A stretch of 64,000 bases of DNA from Candidatus Gracilibacteria bacterium (lineage in GTDB: Bacteria; Patescibacteriota; Gracilibacteria; BD1-5; UBA2023): contig JAQUAB010000001.1 of the NCBI GenBank assembly GCA_028687475.1, forward strand, positions 124,001 through 188,000. Reading direction: 5' to 3'. Every line of letters starts with the position of its first letter. The stretch's first letter is position 1. Positions 22,533 to 33,341 of this stretch are shown here, piece after piece. Under the pieces are notes generated by a model, which was not told where the DNA came from, did no database searches, and was given only the letters and a program-made list of their open reading frames with translations. Made by a program: the position numbers and the translations under genes.

Positions 22533-23078
22533 ATGTCTGAAACTCCTTTTTCTTGGTTTTATCCCGTTTTTCTCATTCCCCTTTTTCTCTATTCTCTCCA
22601 ATTCTTCACACTCGATGTGAATCAGGAGGTGATGAATGCCTTCATGCACGGACCAGATCTCATATTCCACGAGGCAGGTCATGTGATTTTTATACCTTTT
22701 GGAGAATTCATGACGATACTTGGTGGAAGTCTTTTTCAATGCCTCCTTCCCTTCTCTCTCATTTTTGTTTTTCTGAAGCAAGAAACTCCGAGTCCTCTTG
22801 GAGCACTTTTTTGTCTCTGGTGGACGGGGCAAAATATGACGGATGTTGCGTTCTATATCTCTGATGCCAGTGCTCGTTCTCTGCCGCTTATCGGAGGCAT
22901 GAGCGAAGAAGCACATGACTGGGGCAATCTCCTCACGATGATGAATATGCTCGAATACGATCATACTTTCGCTATCATCGTTCACTATATCGGGATGATT
23001 CTGATGATTCTCACATTTATTATAGCTGTTCGATTGATGGTGAAAAATCACTTCAAGACACAACCTCAAGCACAATAA
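22533..23078 (+). CDS. Integral membrane protein with HEAGH motif
   Basis: 181 residues with about five hydrophobic segments (FYPVFLIPLFLYSLQFF, FGEFMTILGGSLFQCLLPFS, and a C-terminal HYIGMILMILTFIIAVRLMV). HGPDLIFHEAGHVIFIPFG carries an HExxH-type site (H-E-A-G-H) and a later EEAHDWGNLLTMM adds conserved His and acidic residues. It resembles membrane-embedded metallopeptidases of the M50 kind by motif, but the assignment is inference. No in-frame TGA. Confidence 0.75.
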   Translation: MSETPFSWFYPVFLIPLFLYSLQFFTLDVNQEVMNAFMHGPDLIFHEAGHVIFIPFGEFMTILGGSLFQCLLPFSLIFVFLKQETPSPLGALFCLWWTGQNMTDVAFYISDASARSLPLIGGMSEEAHDWGNLLTMMNMLEYDHTFAIIVHYIGMILMILTFIIAVRLMVKNHFKTQPQAQ

Positions 23079-23094
23079 AAAATGAGTTAAGAAA

Positions 23095-23457
23095 TTAGGT
23101 AGGGGTTATAACATCTTGAAATTCACCGCTATCAATATCTATTTTTCCGAATGCCCCTAATGGAGAATATTCATCCCAACCATAAAATCGTACTAAATTC
23201 GCCATACCTTCAAACTCAGGTCTCTGGAAAAGATTTTCCCGAAATTTTTGAAAAGAATAATCACTTCACTCTTGTGCTCGATATTCATTTCTTGCTTGTG
23301 TCAGTAAAACAACTATCCTTTTTCATAATGCATCGATGTATTCTGAAAGAGGTATTACGATTCATTCTTGAGAAATCATTGTCCTATTCCCAGATAATCT
23401 TTCTTCTTGCAGAAGACGCATAAGTCAATCTCTTTGATTGCAAAATGTTAGAGTCAT
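23095..23457 (-). CDS. Uncharacterised protein, 120 residues
   Basis: ATG 23457 to TAA 23095, with four in-frame TGA, so it is invisible in the standard code. The protein is soluble-looking: a helical N-terminal half (SEYIDALGKRIVVLLTQARN) and a C-terminal FYGWDEYSPLGAFGKIDIDS. It is convergent with the membrane protein at 22533-23078. No family recognised. The next 174 bases (23458-23631) hold only the efflux promoter. Confidence 0.65.
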
Positions 23458-23567
23458 ATTCAATAAGTTATAATATTTTTTGAAAGAAACTTACTGACAT
23501 AAGCATATAAAAAGACTTTTGGAAATCAAGTTTATCTAGCAAGAAACGGATTTTCTACAAATTTCTT

Positions 23568-23622
23568 TTGACTTTATATTACATTTTTATAATATCTCAT
23601 AAATATTACATTTTTATAATAT
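23568..23622 (+). promoter_or_regulatory. Efflux promoter with duplicated ArsR-type operator
   Basis: TTGACT at 23568-23573 is followed by two identical 20-mers, ATATTACATTTTTATAATAT, at 23576-23595 and 23603-23622. Each is an interrupted palindrome (ATATTA...TAATAT) overlapping the expected -10 region. The same 20-mer with one change stands before the ArsR gene at 28894-28913. Confidence 0.65.
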
Positions 23623-23631
23623 ATCTAGTTC

Positions 23632-26600
23632 ATGATTGCACGATTCACGGAATTCTTCTTGAAAAATGAGAAAATCACTTTTATTCTCATTCTCATCATT
23701 TCCATTTTCGGATTTCTCTCCTATATTCTCCTGCCGAAGCAATACAATCCCTCTATCGTTGCGCCCGCGTTTCTCATCGAGATTCCAACTGCTGGATACA
23801 ATGCGAAAGAAGGCTATGAATACGTCGTGAAATCGGTCGAAAACAAAGTCCATGAGCTCGTCGGCATCGATAAGGTCTATGGATATGCGACAGATAGCTA
23901 TGTCAGTATCATGATATCATTCCAAGTGGGTATCGATCAGGAGGCTGCGAAAACACGACTCTACGACAAAATGTACTCGAACTACGATTTGAAGCCATAT
24001 GGTATAGAAAATGTCCAGATCCGTTCGATCGATCCAGAAGACCTCCCGCAAGTCTCGTATGCGATCGTCTATTCTGGAAGCGATCTGGATGAGAAAGCAC
24101 GTGGTCAGTACCTCCAGAATATCGCGAAAACACTGCGAGAAAATATTAAGAAAATTGAAGGTACAACAACAATCGATATTATCGGTGGATATTCGAACGA
24201 TATTTCTATCCGACTCATACCAGAAAAAGTCGAATCATTCGGGCTCGATATTCTCTCTGTCGTCGGGAAACTCCAAAATAGCTTCGGAAAAGGTATGGTC
24301 GGCAATCTCACGAACAATGAGAAGAATTATAGTGTTGTATTGAATCAGAACACGAACGATCTGAAGTCTATCAAGAATCTCATCATCTCGAATACAAACG
24401 GCAAGAAAATCCTTCTCCAGGATATTGCCAGTATAGAAACTGGACCTATCGATATCAAAAGTGCATACCGAATGAGTGATATCAATGGTCCTCATGATGC
24501 AGTATTTCTCGGTGTTGCGAAACTCAAGGGAACCAATGCAGTGAATGTCGTCGAGAAAATCCATGAAGTTGTCGCAGAAACACAGAAAACACTTCCGAAA
24601 AATGTCGATATCATCACTATCCAAGATGAAGGAGAGACGGCTGCACATGCGACAAACGAGCTCATGCTCCACCTTTTTGTATCGATTGCGATTGTCCTCG
24701 TGATTCTCATCATCTTCCTCGGAGTTCGCGATGCAATCAATGCTGCCTTCTGCATCCCGATGGTGCTCGGAATTGTCTTCATCGTCGCACTGATTCTCGG
24801 GCTCGATATCAACCGTATCACCCTTTTTGCCCTGATTCTCTCGCTCGGTATTCTCGTCGATGACTCAATCGTGATGGTTGAGAACAATGCCCGTCATCTC
24901 GCAATGATTCCAAAAACAGGAAAATCGAAGTTCGAAGCGATTCTCGATTCTGTGAAGGAAGTGGGTGTCAGTATCGTCCTCTCGACGATTACTCGTGTAA
25001 TTTCTTTTGTCGCGATGTTCGCGGTGACGGGAATGATGGGTGACTACATGAAGCCAATTCCAATTTTTGCATCGATTGCTCTCACAGCTTCCCTTGTCGT
25101 TGCATTTAGTATCAATCCATTTCTCGCGAGCTTCCTCTACCGCCCTGGAAAATGAGGACATCACGAACACAAAGAAGGTGGATTCCTGAAGTGGTACGGA
25201 GAAAAACTCCAACTCTTCATCAATCGCGATGAAAAAAGCATAAGAAAACGCAGCCTCCTCAAGCTCGGATTCTGGATATCACTCGTCATTATCCTCGTTG
25301 CGCCGATCATGATGGACGTATTCAAGGCTCGTATGCTCCCCAAAGCAGACAAGAACCAAGTCTATCTCTGGATCGATGCACCGCGCAATGCGACCGTCGA
25401 TACCGTCGAGAATATCACACACGACGTCGAGACATTTCTCCTCGGCTACAAAAAAGAAGAAACTGCTGTTTCTGGTGAAGCGAAATATACGCGAATCCTT
25501 CCTGAAAATCTCCGTATTATCGAGGACATCAATGCAACCGTTGGTGACAGATTCCTTCCGGATTTCGCGAATCTCTTCCGCGGTGGGAATAACCGTATCG
25601 GAGAAAACCAAATAAGTATTCGCATCAATCTCAGCCCATCAGCCGATCGAGATATCACTTCCGAGGATTTCGTGATAGAGCTCCGTCCGATTCTCGAGAA
25701 TGCCATCATGAAGAAATACTCCGATATCACGATGCGGCTCCTCGAAGATCCGCCAGGACCTCCGACACAAGCGACGTTCCATATCAAGCTTCAAGCGGAG
25801 GAATGAGTCGAGACAACATCGCTCGTGAATTTTGCGAATGCGATTCGTGGTGTCGTCGAGAATATCCGAGAAAAAGAAAAACTCGTCGATGTGAGTACGT
25901 CGATTTCTACGACCAGTCCTGGATTCGAAATCGTCCTCGACCATGACCGCATCCTCGAGACAGGACTCACCGAAGCACAAGTGAGAGCAACAATCCAGAG
26001 TTATTTCGGAGAAATTCCTCTCTCTATCTCTCGTTACACTGATGGACAATATGGTGCTGCGAAAATCTCTGTCAGTGTCAGCCGTGATGCAAAAAATGAC
26101 CCGAGTGACCTCAAAAAACTCTCATTCATGAATCCCTCTGGTGAACGTATTTATCTCGATGATATCGCAACTATCCAGACTGGATTCAAGAGTTCTGATA
26201 TCTACACGGATGACCGCACAGAGACGATTCATCTCTATGCGGAGATGGGAGCGAATTCGGTTGTCTACCCGATTCTCCATCTCTATAGTATCCTCGGTGA
26301 TGAGGAATTCGCGAAAACGGGATACAAGAAAATCAGTGCCACACCATATGCTATCACTTTCGAAAATATAAAAGACGGAAAGAAATATATCCTCCGTTGG
26401 GGTGGTGAATGGGAACTCACGATGGACACATTCCGTGATCTCGGACTCGCGATGATATTCTCTCTTTTTGTCATCTACTTCATCATCGTGACACAATTCG
26501 GAAGTTTCATCGTCGGAGGTATCGTGATGACGACGTTTCTCCTCTCATTCTTCGGGATATTCCCAGGATTCTCGATACTCTACCTCACTTCAGGAATCTA

Positions 26601-27000
26601 CTTCACTGCAACTGCCATGATCGGCGCTATCGCGCTCGGCGGTATCGTGGTGGGGAATGCCCTCATCCTCATCGACTATATCAATCAGCTCATCCACGAA
26701 GGAAAATGACTCGAATATGCGGTTATCGAAGGTTCAAAAAAACGCTTTGTTCCTGTCATGCTCACATCGATTGCCGCAGTTGCTGGTTCATTTATCATCA
26801 CGAGCGACCCAGTCTGGAGCGGTCTCGCATGGTCTATCATCTGGTGACTCTCAGCTTCCGCAGTTCTCACACTCTACTTCATCCCGATTTTCTACTACAC
26901 GTATCTCAGGAAATATTCGAATCACTACGTCGAACAGATTCATCATACTGACCACATCGTCTTTGGTTGAATTCTCGCCGAAGAAGAAAATAGAAAATAG
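23632..27000 (+). CDS. RND-family efflux transporter
   Basis: 1122 residues in one frame with about six TGA. It has the RND plan: a first membrane helix (ITFILILIISIFGFLSYILL), a large periplasmic-type loop, a block of helices with LGILVDDSIVMVENNARHLA (the helix-4 region), a second loop and a second helix block ending in LTLYFIPIFYYTYL. RND pumps export drugs, metals or lipids using the proton gradient. It lies first in a row with a lipoprotein adaptor, ArsR, rhodanese and glutaredoxin genes, which hints at a thiol or metal stress substrate. No outer-membrane TolC partner is seen here. Confidence 0.92.
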
Positions 27001-27004
27001 CAAA

Positions 27005-27122
27005 AATGTTTTGTCATTTCGAACAAAGTGAGAAATCTCTTTTTCTTGCAATTATGAATAAAAAATAATCAAATTCTCATAAATATGCGTTTGAAAGGGA
27101 TGTCTACGACATGACAAAAGGA
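27005..27122. repeat. Dispersed palindromic repeat
   Basis: TTTTGTCATTTCGAACAAAG ... CGACATGACAAAAGG arms around an A/T-rich centre, between the RND gene and its adaptor gene. Confidence 0.7.
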
Positions 27123-27160
27123 ACACTAATTACTATCCAACTAACCAACCAACTATCAAT

Positions 27161-28870
27161 ATGAAATCCCTCTATCTCCTCCCTCTCATTCCCCTTCTCC
27201 TCGTCAGTTGTGACAAGGAGGAAGTGGTGCTTCAGAAACATTTCTCTACCTATTCGACCCAATCGGGAAATATCACCGTAAAGGATGATATTATTGGAAC
27301 GGTCGAATGAGGAAAAACCAGTGCGCTTGCATTTCGTTCGGCTGGTATTGTCTCAGATATCTACGTCCTGCCTGGTGATACAGTGAAGAAGTGACAAATC
27401 ATCGCACGACTCGGGAATCAAGAATCTTCTATCCAAACAGATGCTCTGAGTAAGATTGGATCTGAACTCGAAAGTCTCGGTCTCACGACGAATGCAATTC
27501 GCATCGGAACAGAAGGTATCGGAAAAACGACAGAGAAACTCTATGACGAACGAATCAAACAGATGGATACGAGCATCCAAACCCTGGAAACCAATCTCGC
27601 GAAAGCACGACAAAATCTCAATAATCAAAACGTGAGTCTCGAATCGAGCTTTGTGACATTTGCGAATGATTTCGATCGTATCAGTACTTCGATGCTCTAC
27701 GAAGGTGACAAGATCCTCGGAATCACCACCAATTTCGAATATGCGAATGATAATTGGGAATCGTATCTCGGTGCGCGCATCGGCGATTCTCAGAAAACTG
27801 CGAAAGATAAATGGGGAATACTCTATGAACTCCGAGGAAAAATCCGACAATACACTGATACAGGAAGTACTATAACTGATGTGAGTGAGGCTATCCGGAA
27901 TCTCACCTATGCATACAATGGAGCTCGTCTCTATGCCACAGCGATGAATACTATGCTTCAGAATAGTGTCGTCGGAGCTGATCTTTCTCAGGAGAGACTC
28001 GACGGATGGAATACAATCTGGACGAATCTCAGTGCGAATGAGCAGGCTTCAGAAGCAACTTTTGTCACCTGGAAAAATGGAAATCTCACGATCACAAATA
28101 CAGGAAATGGCTCTGGAAGTGTCGCAGACAAAGATATCATAGCACTCGAACTCGAACTCCAGAACATGAAACAATCGAAGGCAACACTTCTCGCCGAGAA
28201 AGAGGCAAAACTCCAAGAAATAGAGACTAACGTCAATACAGTGAAATGAAAGAAATGAGAAGTATCACTCCAAATTGCACAAAATCAGATGAGCTACTCT
28301 CTCGCTCGTGAATCTGGTGAATATAGCATCATCCGTGCTCCATTCGATGGCGTCATTCTCGAGAAATTCGGGGAAGAAGGCATGGTCATCGGCGCTGGAA
28401 CACCACTCGTCAAAATGACCAGTTCAGATATAAAAATCGTGAAGACCTATATCGATAATTCACTCTATAATTATAAAATTGACGGAATCATCACTGCTAA
28501 TACCCTGGATAACGAGACTCTGACAGGAAAAATCACACTTCTCCAAGAGCAGAAAGATCCACTCCACAACAAAAACTATACAGAAATAGTTCTCTCAGGA
28601 ACGGGTGTTGTCGGAACAAAAATCACGCTCCATCTCGAACGCAAAAAATCCTCGCTCCAAAATGGAACCCTCATTCCACTCTCAAGCATCCTCACACGAT
28701 ATGGACCACCTGGAGTCTATGTACTCGAAGATGGCAAAGCGCGATTCCAACTCGTAGAAATCCTCGGTTCTGATATGAGCTATGCGGAAGTCCTCTGAGT
28801 TCCAGAATGAGCAACCATCATCACCGATGGAAAAGAAAACCTCTATGATGGAGAAAGCATCTCGAAATAG
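27161..28870 (+). CDS. Lipoprotein membrane-fusion adaptor (HlyD/AcrA type)
   Basis: 569 residues. The signal peptide LYLLPLIPLLLVSC ends in a lipobox Cys. A split biotinyl-lipoyl domain is visible: SAGIVSDIYVLPGDTVKKGQ near residue 65 and IIRAPFDGVILEKFGEEGMV near residue 385, separated by a long coiled-coil hairpin. This is the adaptor that links an inner-membrane pump to the outside, and it lies just downstream of the RND gene. Several in-frame TGA. The C-terminal domain ILTRYGPPGVYVLEDGKARF is typical. Confidence 0.9.
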
Positions 28871-28885
28871 GTCATCTCAATTCTT

Positions 28886-28913
28886 TTGACTTTATATTAC
28901 ATTTTCATAATAT
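28886..28913 (+). promoter_or_regulatory. ArsR gene promoter with operator
   Basis: TTGACT at 28886-28891 and TAATAT at 28908-28913. Bases 28894-28913 differ at one position from the 20-mer that is duplicated before the RND gene. Confidence 0.6.
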
Positions 28914-28932
28914 ACTGAAAATTATTCACCAC

Positions 28933-29220
28933 ATGGAAAATATCGAACAACGCGCAACCGAAGTCGCTCATCTCCTGAAGCTCCTCGCTCATCCGAAACG
29001 TTTTCTCCTTCTCTGCAAGCTCCGAGAATGACCGAAGACTGTCGGTGATCTTGAGAAATATTGTACCATCGGACAATCCCAACTTTCTCAATTCCTCGGG
29101 AAAATGAAGGATGAATGAATCCTCACATCAGAAAAGAGTGGACAATTCGTCTCCTATTCCATCGCGGATCCTCGCGTTCTCGAACTCGTGAATCAGATGC
29201 AGAAAATTTTTTGTAAATAA
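28933..29220 (+). CDS. ArsR-family repressor
   Basis: 95 residues, a winged helix-turn-helix: LLKLLAHPKRFLLLCKLREG then YCTIGQSQLSQFLGKMKDEG. It resembles the BigR/SqrR branch, whose members sense persulfide or oxidants through Cys; Cys residues here are in LLLCK, EKYC and near the end (IFCK), but I cannot align them to the known pair with certainty. The upstream operator is shared with the RND pump, and rhodanese and glutaredoxin genes follow. Two in-frame TGA. Confidence 0.85.
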
Positions 29221-29223
29221 AAA

Positions 29224-29294
29224 ACTTTGTCATTCTCGCCTTGCGAGAATCCCTCCAAGCATATAAAGAGATTCTCCTATGGAGAATGACAAAA
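29224..29294. repeat. Dispersed palindromic repeat
   Basis: TTTGTCATTCTCGCCTTGCG ... GATTCTCCTATGGAGAATGA forms an inverted pair between the ArsR and rhodanese genes. Confidence 0.75.
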
Positions 29295-29337
29295 TATCAT
29301 AATTTCTTCTATTCTATTTCTCATATCCTATTGTCAT

Positions 29338-29682
29338 ATGAATTCCATAACTCCTCGAGAACTCGCTTCCCTACTCGAACAATCGCCAGAAAAAATCGAT
29401 CTCATCGATGTTCGTGGAACGAGTGAATATGCTGAAATTCATATTCCTGAATCTCGAAATATTCCCATGCACCTTATCCCAATGCGGATGAATGAAATCG
29501 ACACTTCGAAAAAAATCATTCTCGTCTGTCTCAGTGGTGGACGCTCGGGTCATATGTGTGGATTTCTCGAGAATGCGAACATCCCAGCAACGAATCTTCT
29601 CGGTGGAATCGGTACATTCGCCCAAGAATTCCCGAACAAGGTTGTTCACGGCGAAAAGAAAAAACTTTTTGGATTGTTCTAA
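29338..29682 (+). CDS. Single-domain rhodanese
   Basis: 114 residues. Rhodaneses carry sulfane sulfur on an active-site Cys, here in ILVCLSGGRSGHMCGFL at residues about 61-77 (C-L-S-G-G-R-S loop). The N-terminal KIDLIDVRGTSEYAEIHIPE is the usual IDVR signature. With the ArsR gene before it and a glutaredoxin after it, it is likely part of a sulfur or thiol response. No in-frame TGA. Confidence 0.92.
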   Translation: MNSITPRELASLLEQSPEKIDLIDVRGTSEYAEIHIPESRNIPMHLIPMRMNEIDTSKKIILVCLSGGRSGHMCGFLENANIPATNLLGGIGTFAQEFPNKVVHGEKKKLFGLF

Positions 29683-29697
29683 AAATTCCATTTCTAT

Positions 29698-29811
29698 TTC
29701 TGTCATTCCGCAATGAAATGAAGGAATCTCTTTCAAAATCGCCTAAAGAGATATTGATTATTTCTTCTCATAAATACAAGAAAAAGATATCTCTCCGAGA
29801 TGACAAAAATA
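29698..29811. repeat. Dispersed palindromic repeat
   Basis: TCTGTCATTCCGCAATGAAA ... TCTCTCCGAGATGACA arms in the gap between rhodanese and glutaredoxin genes. Confidence 0.7.
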
Positions 29812-29850
29812 ACCCTATTTTATCTCTTATAACCTAATACCTCATTCTCT

Positions 29851-30099
29851 ATGCTCACCATCTACACCAAGGACTACTGTCCATACTGCGTCAAGGCAAA
29901 AACCCTCCTCTCATCACTCGGAGCAACGTACGAAGAAATCGACGTCACAAATGATCAGTATACTCTCATGAAAATCATGGAAAAATCTCATATGAGAACC
30001 GTTCCCCAGATTTTTCTCGATGATGAATGTCTCGGTGGATATTCTGATATCGCAGCACTTCATGAACAATGAGAACTCACGAAAAAGCTTGGACTCTAG
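29851..30099 (+). CDS. grx: Glutaredoxin
   Basis: 82 residues, one TGA near the end. Dithiol active site CPYC at residues 11-14 (YTKDYCPYCVKAKTLLSSLG), the cis-Pro motif RTVPQIFLDDECLGGYSDIA that binds glutathione-like thiols, and standard length. It reduces disulfides or mixed disulfides in the cytoplasm. It is the last recognisable gene of the efflux/thiol block. Confidence 0.95.
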
Positions 30100-30167
30100 A
30101 AAATTTGCTTTTTTCTTTTTTTCACTATAATCCACGCCATAAAGAGAAGTCGTGCAGAACCCTCTTG

Positions 30168-30200
30168 TTTCCGTCATTGCGAGGTACGAAGCAATCCATG
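30168..30200. repeat. Dispersed repeat fragment
   Basis: TCCGTCATTGCGAGGTACGAAGCAATCCA, the same unit that is seen in the sigma factor and TrhP-like genes. The rest of 30100-30300 holds two short G/C-rich hairpins (30251-30270 and 30270-30287) and no gene. Confidence 0.7.
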
Positions 30201-30301
30201 CTCCGTTTTCCAATGTCTGAAGTTAGAAGTTCTGGCACGATTTTTTTATAGCTCCTTTTGTAAAGGAGCTCCCGCGAAGCGGGTGAGGATTTTGTCCATA
30301 A

Positions 30302-30332
30302 AAAAACCTTCCAGAATTAATGGAAGGTTTTT
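30302..30332. terminator. Bidirectional terminator
   Basis: 12-bp stem AAAAACCTTCCA (30302-30313) with TGGAAGGTTTTT (30321-30332). It overlaps the last codons and stop of the small minus-strand gene. Confidence 0.8.
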
Positions 30333-30526
30333 GGTTTTCGATTACTCATAGCTTTCTTTACAGCCAAAGCAACGGGCGAAAGATATTTCTGATTAATCTC
30401 AAGGTATCTCTCGTAAGTTTTTCTATCGCAGTAATTTCATCCAGGTAACAAGTAAGCTCATCCCAATAAAATGTTTGGATTACTAGGATCAACATACATT
30501 CCGTCTTCGTTGGTTTTTATTCACAT
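30317..30526 (-). CDS. Small uncharacterised protein, 69 residues
   Basis: ATG 30526 to TAA 30317 with four TGA read as Gly, the first being codon 2. The centre reads YVDPSNPNILLGAYLLPGGN and the rest is basic and helical. It is coherent protein and sits exactly on a terminator, which supports it. No family recognised. Confidence 0.6.
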
Positions 30527-30589
30527 AAAAAATATTTTTACAAAATAAAACATAATTATTTTATCACTTAATTAGTATCTGTCAAATGA

Positions 30590-30682
30590 ATCACGCGAAA
30601 GAAATCCTGGATTCTTCGCGAAGCTCAGAATGACGGGAACATGAGCAGATTCTTCCTTCGTCAGAATGACAGAAATCAGAAA
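30590..30682. repeat. Dispersed repeat cluster
   Basis: CCTGGATTCTTCGCGAAGCTCAGAATGACGG and CTTCGTCAGAATGACAGAAA units, same family as the other repeats here. Confidence 0.6.
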
Positions 30683-30696
30683 ATTCCTTTTGTATT

Positions 30697-30763
30697 CTTA
30701 ATTTTTAATTTTTCATTTTTAATTTTTCATTTTTAATTTTTAATTTTTAATTTTTAATTCTTT
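30697..30763. repeat. Simple tandem repeat of ATTTTTAA/ATTTTTCA
   Basis: About eight or nine tandem copies of a 7-8 base unit (TTTTTAA, some with C), ending 7 bases before the trhP-like start codon at 30770. Confidence 0.8.
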
Positions 30764-30769
30764 TTCAGT

Positions 30770-32446
30770 ATGAAAAAGTTAGAACTCCTCTTCCCTGCTG
30801 GAAACCTCGAAAAACTCAAATACGCTATCGCCTATGGTGCCGATGCAGTATATGCCGGAGTACCAATGTTCTCTCTCCGTGCTCGCGAGAACCAATTCAC
30901 TTGGGAATCACTTGCAGAAGGTGTTGAGTACTGTCACTCTCGCGGGAAGAAGATCTACTTCACCGCGAATATCTACGCGCACAATATGAAGATCAAGCCT
31001 TTTATGGCGAACTTCCAAAAGATGATGGATATGAAGCCAGATGCCTTTATCATGTCTGATCCTGGACTCATCCACCTCGTGAGGAAAGAGTTCCCACAGG
31101 CAGAAATCCATCTCTCCGTGCAGGCAAATAACACCAACTGGGCGCAGGCACAGTTCTGGAAAGAGATGGGAATCACCCGTATTATCCTTTCTCGCGAACT
31201 CTCACTCCGCGAAGTGAAGGAGATTCACGAAATGGTACCAGATATCGAGCTTGAGTTTTTCGTCCATGGTGCTATCTGTATGGCATATTCTGGACGTTGT
31301 CTCCTCTCGAATTATTTTAGCCACCGCGATCCGAATCAGGGAACTTGTTCCCACTCTTGTCGTTGGGAATACAAAGTGTTCAAAAAAGATGCATCACCAG
31401 AAGAACTCTACGACTCAACTGGACGACCGGAAGATTATGAGGAACTCACGGGAGAGTTCTACCTCGAGGAACGCGAGCGCAAGTGAGAACTCATGCCCAT
31501 CGACGAAGATGAATATGGAACCTATATCATGAACTCACGCGACATCTGTCTCCTCTCCTATATGCAAGAGCTCGCCGATGCAGGAGTCGTGTCATTCAAG
31601 GTAGAATGACGAAGTAAAACCGTGAACTATCTCGCGGGTGTAGGTCGTGCCTATCGCCCAGCGCTCAATGCGGTCGAACGAGGAGAAACTTATGATATTG
31701 CTGGACTTTCGGATGAGGTTTTCGCTATCTCGAATCGTGGATATACTCCAGGATTCCTCGTGGGCAATCCAGGTGAGAAGGCTATCTATTTCGAGAAAAA
31801 TAAGGAACTCCATGAAGAGGAGATGGCGGGAATCGTGAAAATGAACAGTGAACAATGAACAATGAATAGTTCAGAAACTGATTCTGTCATTGCGAGGAAC
31901 GAAGCAATCCAGGTTTCTGAGAATGCTTCTGTCATTCCTGCGCAGGTCTTCGACCGAAGGGAGTGATACCCTTGCGGTACAGGAATCCAGTCCGTTCCTG
32001 AGAATCTCAAAACACTTCTCGAATCAGGGAAGATTGCTCGCATCATCGTGAAAAATCGTATCGATGTTGGGGATAAGCTCCGTATGATTTCCCCAACACA
32101 ATCTGTCGAATTCACCCTCGAAAAAATCTACTCACTCACAGGTGAAGAAATCTCATCAGCACATGGAGGAAGCTTTGATGTCTATATCACAGTTCCTGAA
32201 AGACCAACAGAATACGCACTCATCCGTACCCAAGAAGACCTCGGAAGTCCAGAAAAATCTGCAAAAATCCACAAAGAAATCCGAATCGGGAACAAGAAAA
32301 ATCCCATTGCAAAAGTGGAAATCTCCGTGAGCAAATCTGGGTATAGTTGGATCGAGAAGAAAAAACATCACCTCTCACAATCTGCACAATTCTTCGGAGT
32401 AAGAATAAAATCAAAGCTCTCAAGAATCTTTGGGAAAAAGAAATAA
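30770..32446 (+). CDS. trhP: U32 family tRNA hydroxylation protein, TrhP-like
   Basis: 558 residues. TrhP (YegQ) helps make 5-hydroxyuridine at position 34 of tRNA. The start MKKLELLFPAGNLEKLKYAI and the Fe-S/zinc Cys set ICMAYSGRCLLSNYFSHRDP followed by GTCSHSCRWEY match U32 enzymes of this branch. Five or so TGA. Between residues about 360 and 405 a dispersed repeat is inserted in frame (VIARNEAIQVSENASVIPAQ), after which the normal C-terminal domain resumes. The start is preceded by an A/T tandem repeat that may affect translation. Confidence 0.88.
31884..31998. repeat. Dispersed repeat inserted in frame in trhP
   Basis: CTGTCATTGCGAGGAACGAAGCAATCCAG followed by CTGTCATTCCTGCGCAGG... and CAGGAATCCAG. 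The frame passes through with one TGA. Present also between genes at 30168 and elsewhere. Confidence 0.8.
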
Positions 32447-32458
32447 TATACCCCCCGA

Positions 32459-32815
32459 TTATGGGAGGTTTCTTATATCACCTGGTTCATCACTATATCA
32501 TGGACATATTTGATGAGCCTTTCGAGCAAAAAGCGCCAAAGTATCAGCAGGATCTCATCCAACTATAAAATGTTCCTCATCTGGTCTTCGCGGACATCTC
32601 TTGGGACGAAAATTCGGATTGGTGCAGTTGCCACATGTAGCTCATTCTGGAACATTAGATACGGTAGGAATCCCAAGGGCAAAAAAGACTCCATGATTAA
32701 CAGTTACAACCTTTATTCCTGATAATCCTGATGGCATAGTAGTCACAAGAGCAAAATCCCCACCTTGGAGTTCCAATTCAAAAGAATCACCCATTTCATG
32801 AACACCTCTTCCCAT
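32459..32815 (-). CDS. Uncharacterised Cys-containing protein, 118 residues
   Basis: ATG 32815 to TAA 32459, three in-frame TGA. It opens with MGRGVHEMGDSFELELQGGD and a beta-type segment, then has a probable metal site ATCGNCTNPNFRPKRCPRRP (C-x2-C plus a third Cys) and a further Cys in AHQICPGYSDEPG. Convergent with trhP (12 bases between stops). It faces the copper operon across a 102-base divergent spacer. No family recognised. Confidence 0.65.
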
Positions 32816-32917
32816 AATTTTATATATTAGTTATAGCTTATAAATAGTCGAAATATCTATAAAGTCAACTAAATATTTTTTGAATACACATATTTTCCTA
32901 TACTATCAACGATAGTT
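32816..32917. promoter_or_regulatory. Divergent promoter region of copper block
   Basis: On the minus strand a TTGACTTT-type -35 (complement near 32863-32870) is followed by TATAAG-like boxes; on the plus strand TATACT lies about 20 bases before the ATG at 32918. No operator was identified. Confidence 0.35.
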
Positions 32918-33301
32918 ATGCACCACATTCTCTCTCGACTTCTCATCATCGCACTTGGATTTCTCCCCTTCATGCCAATTATGCATGCAGAGGAATCTCA
33001 TATTGCTCCAGATGCTCATAATATGGAAGAATCCGATTGTTGTCATGATTGTACAGAAGAGAATACAAAAAATACAAAAACACATGACATGGGAATATGC
33101 CTGAAAGCGGTTCATGATATTTTGTGATATTCGAGTGCGAATTTTTCTCATGCTCCAGAGATTGTTGTAGCGATTTTTCCATATTGGACTCTCGAAAATC
33201 ACCGAGAAGAAAATGCATATGAGACTCAATATGTACATTCCCAGGATCCACCATGGCAATTCGTAGAGAACTATATTGGCATCGTGAAGCTCACCGTATA
33301 G
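32918..33301 (+). CDS. Secreted His/Cys-rich protein, likely copper-binding
   Basis: 127 residues. Signal peptide LSRLLIIALGFLPFMPIMHA, then a His/Cys/acidic segment ESHIAPDAHNMEESDCCHDC suited to binding copper or another soft metal, and a C-terminal region with YWTLENHREENAYETQYVHS. One in-frame TGA. It lies 40 bases before a multicopper oxidase gene. Function by context only. Confidence 0.7.
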
Positions 33302-33341
33302 AAAAACAGAAGAATATTTTTATTTTCTGACTATTTTTTCT

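Noticed and set aside
32570-32840. Plus-strand frame with a TruB-like HSGTLD phrase
   Set aside because: It has no start and lacks the rest of TruB; the minus-strand gene at 32459-32815 with ATG, stop and three TGA-Gly is far better.
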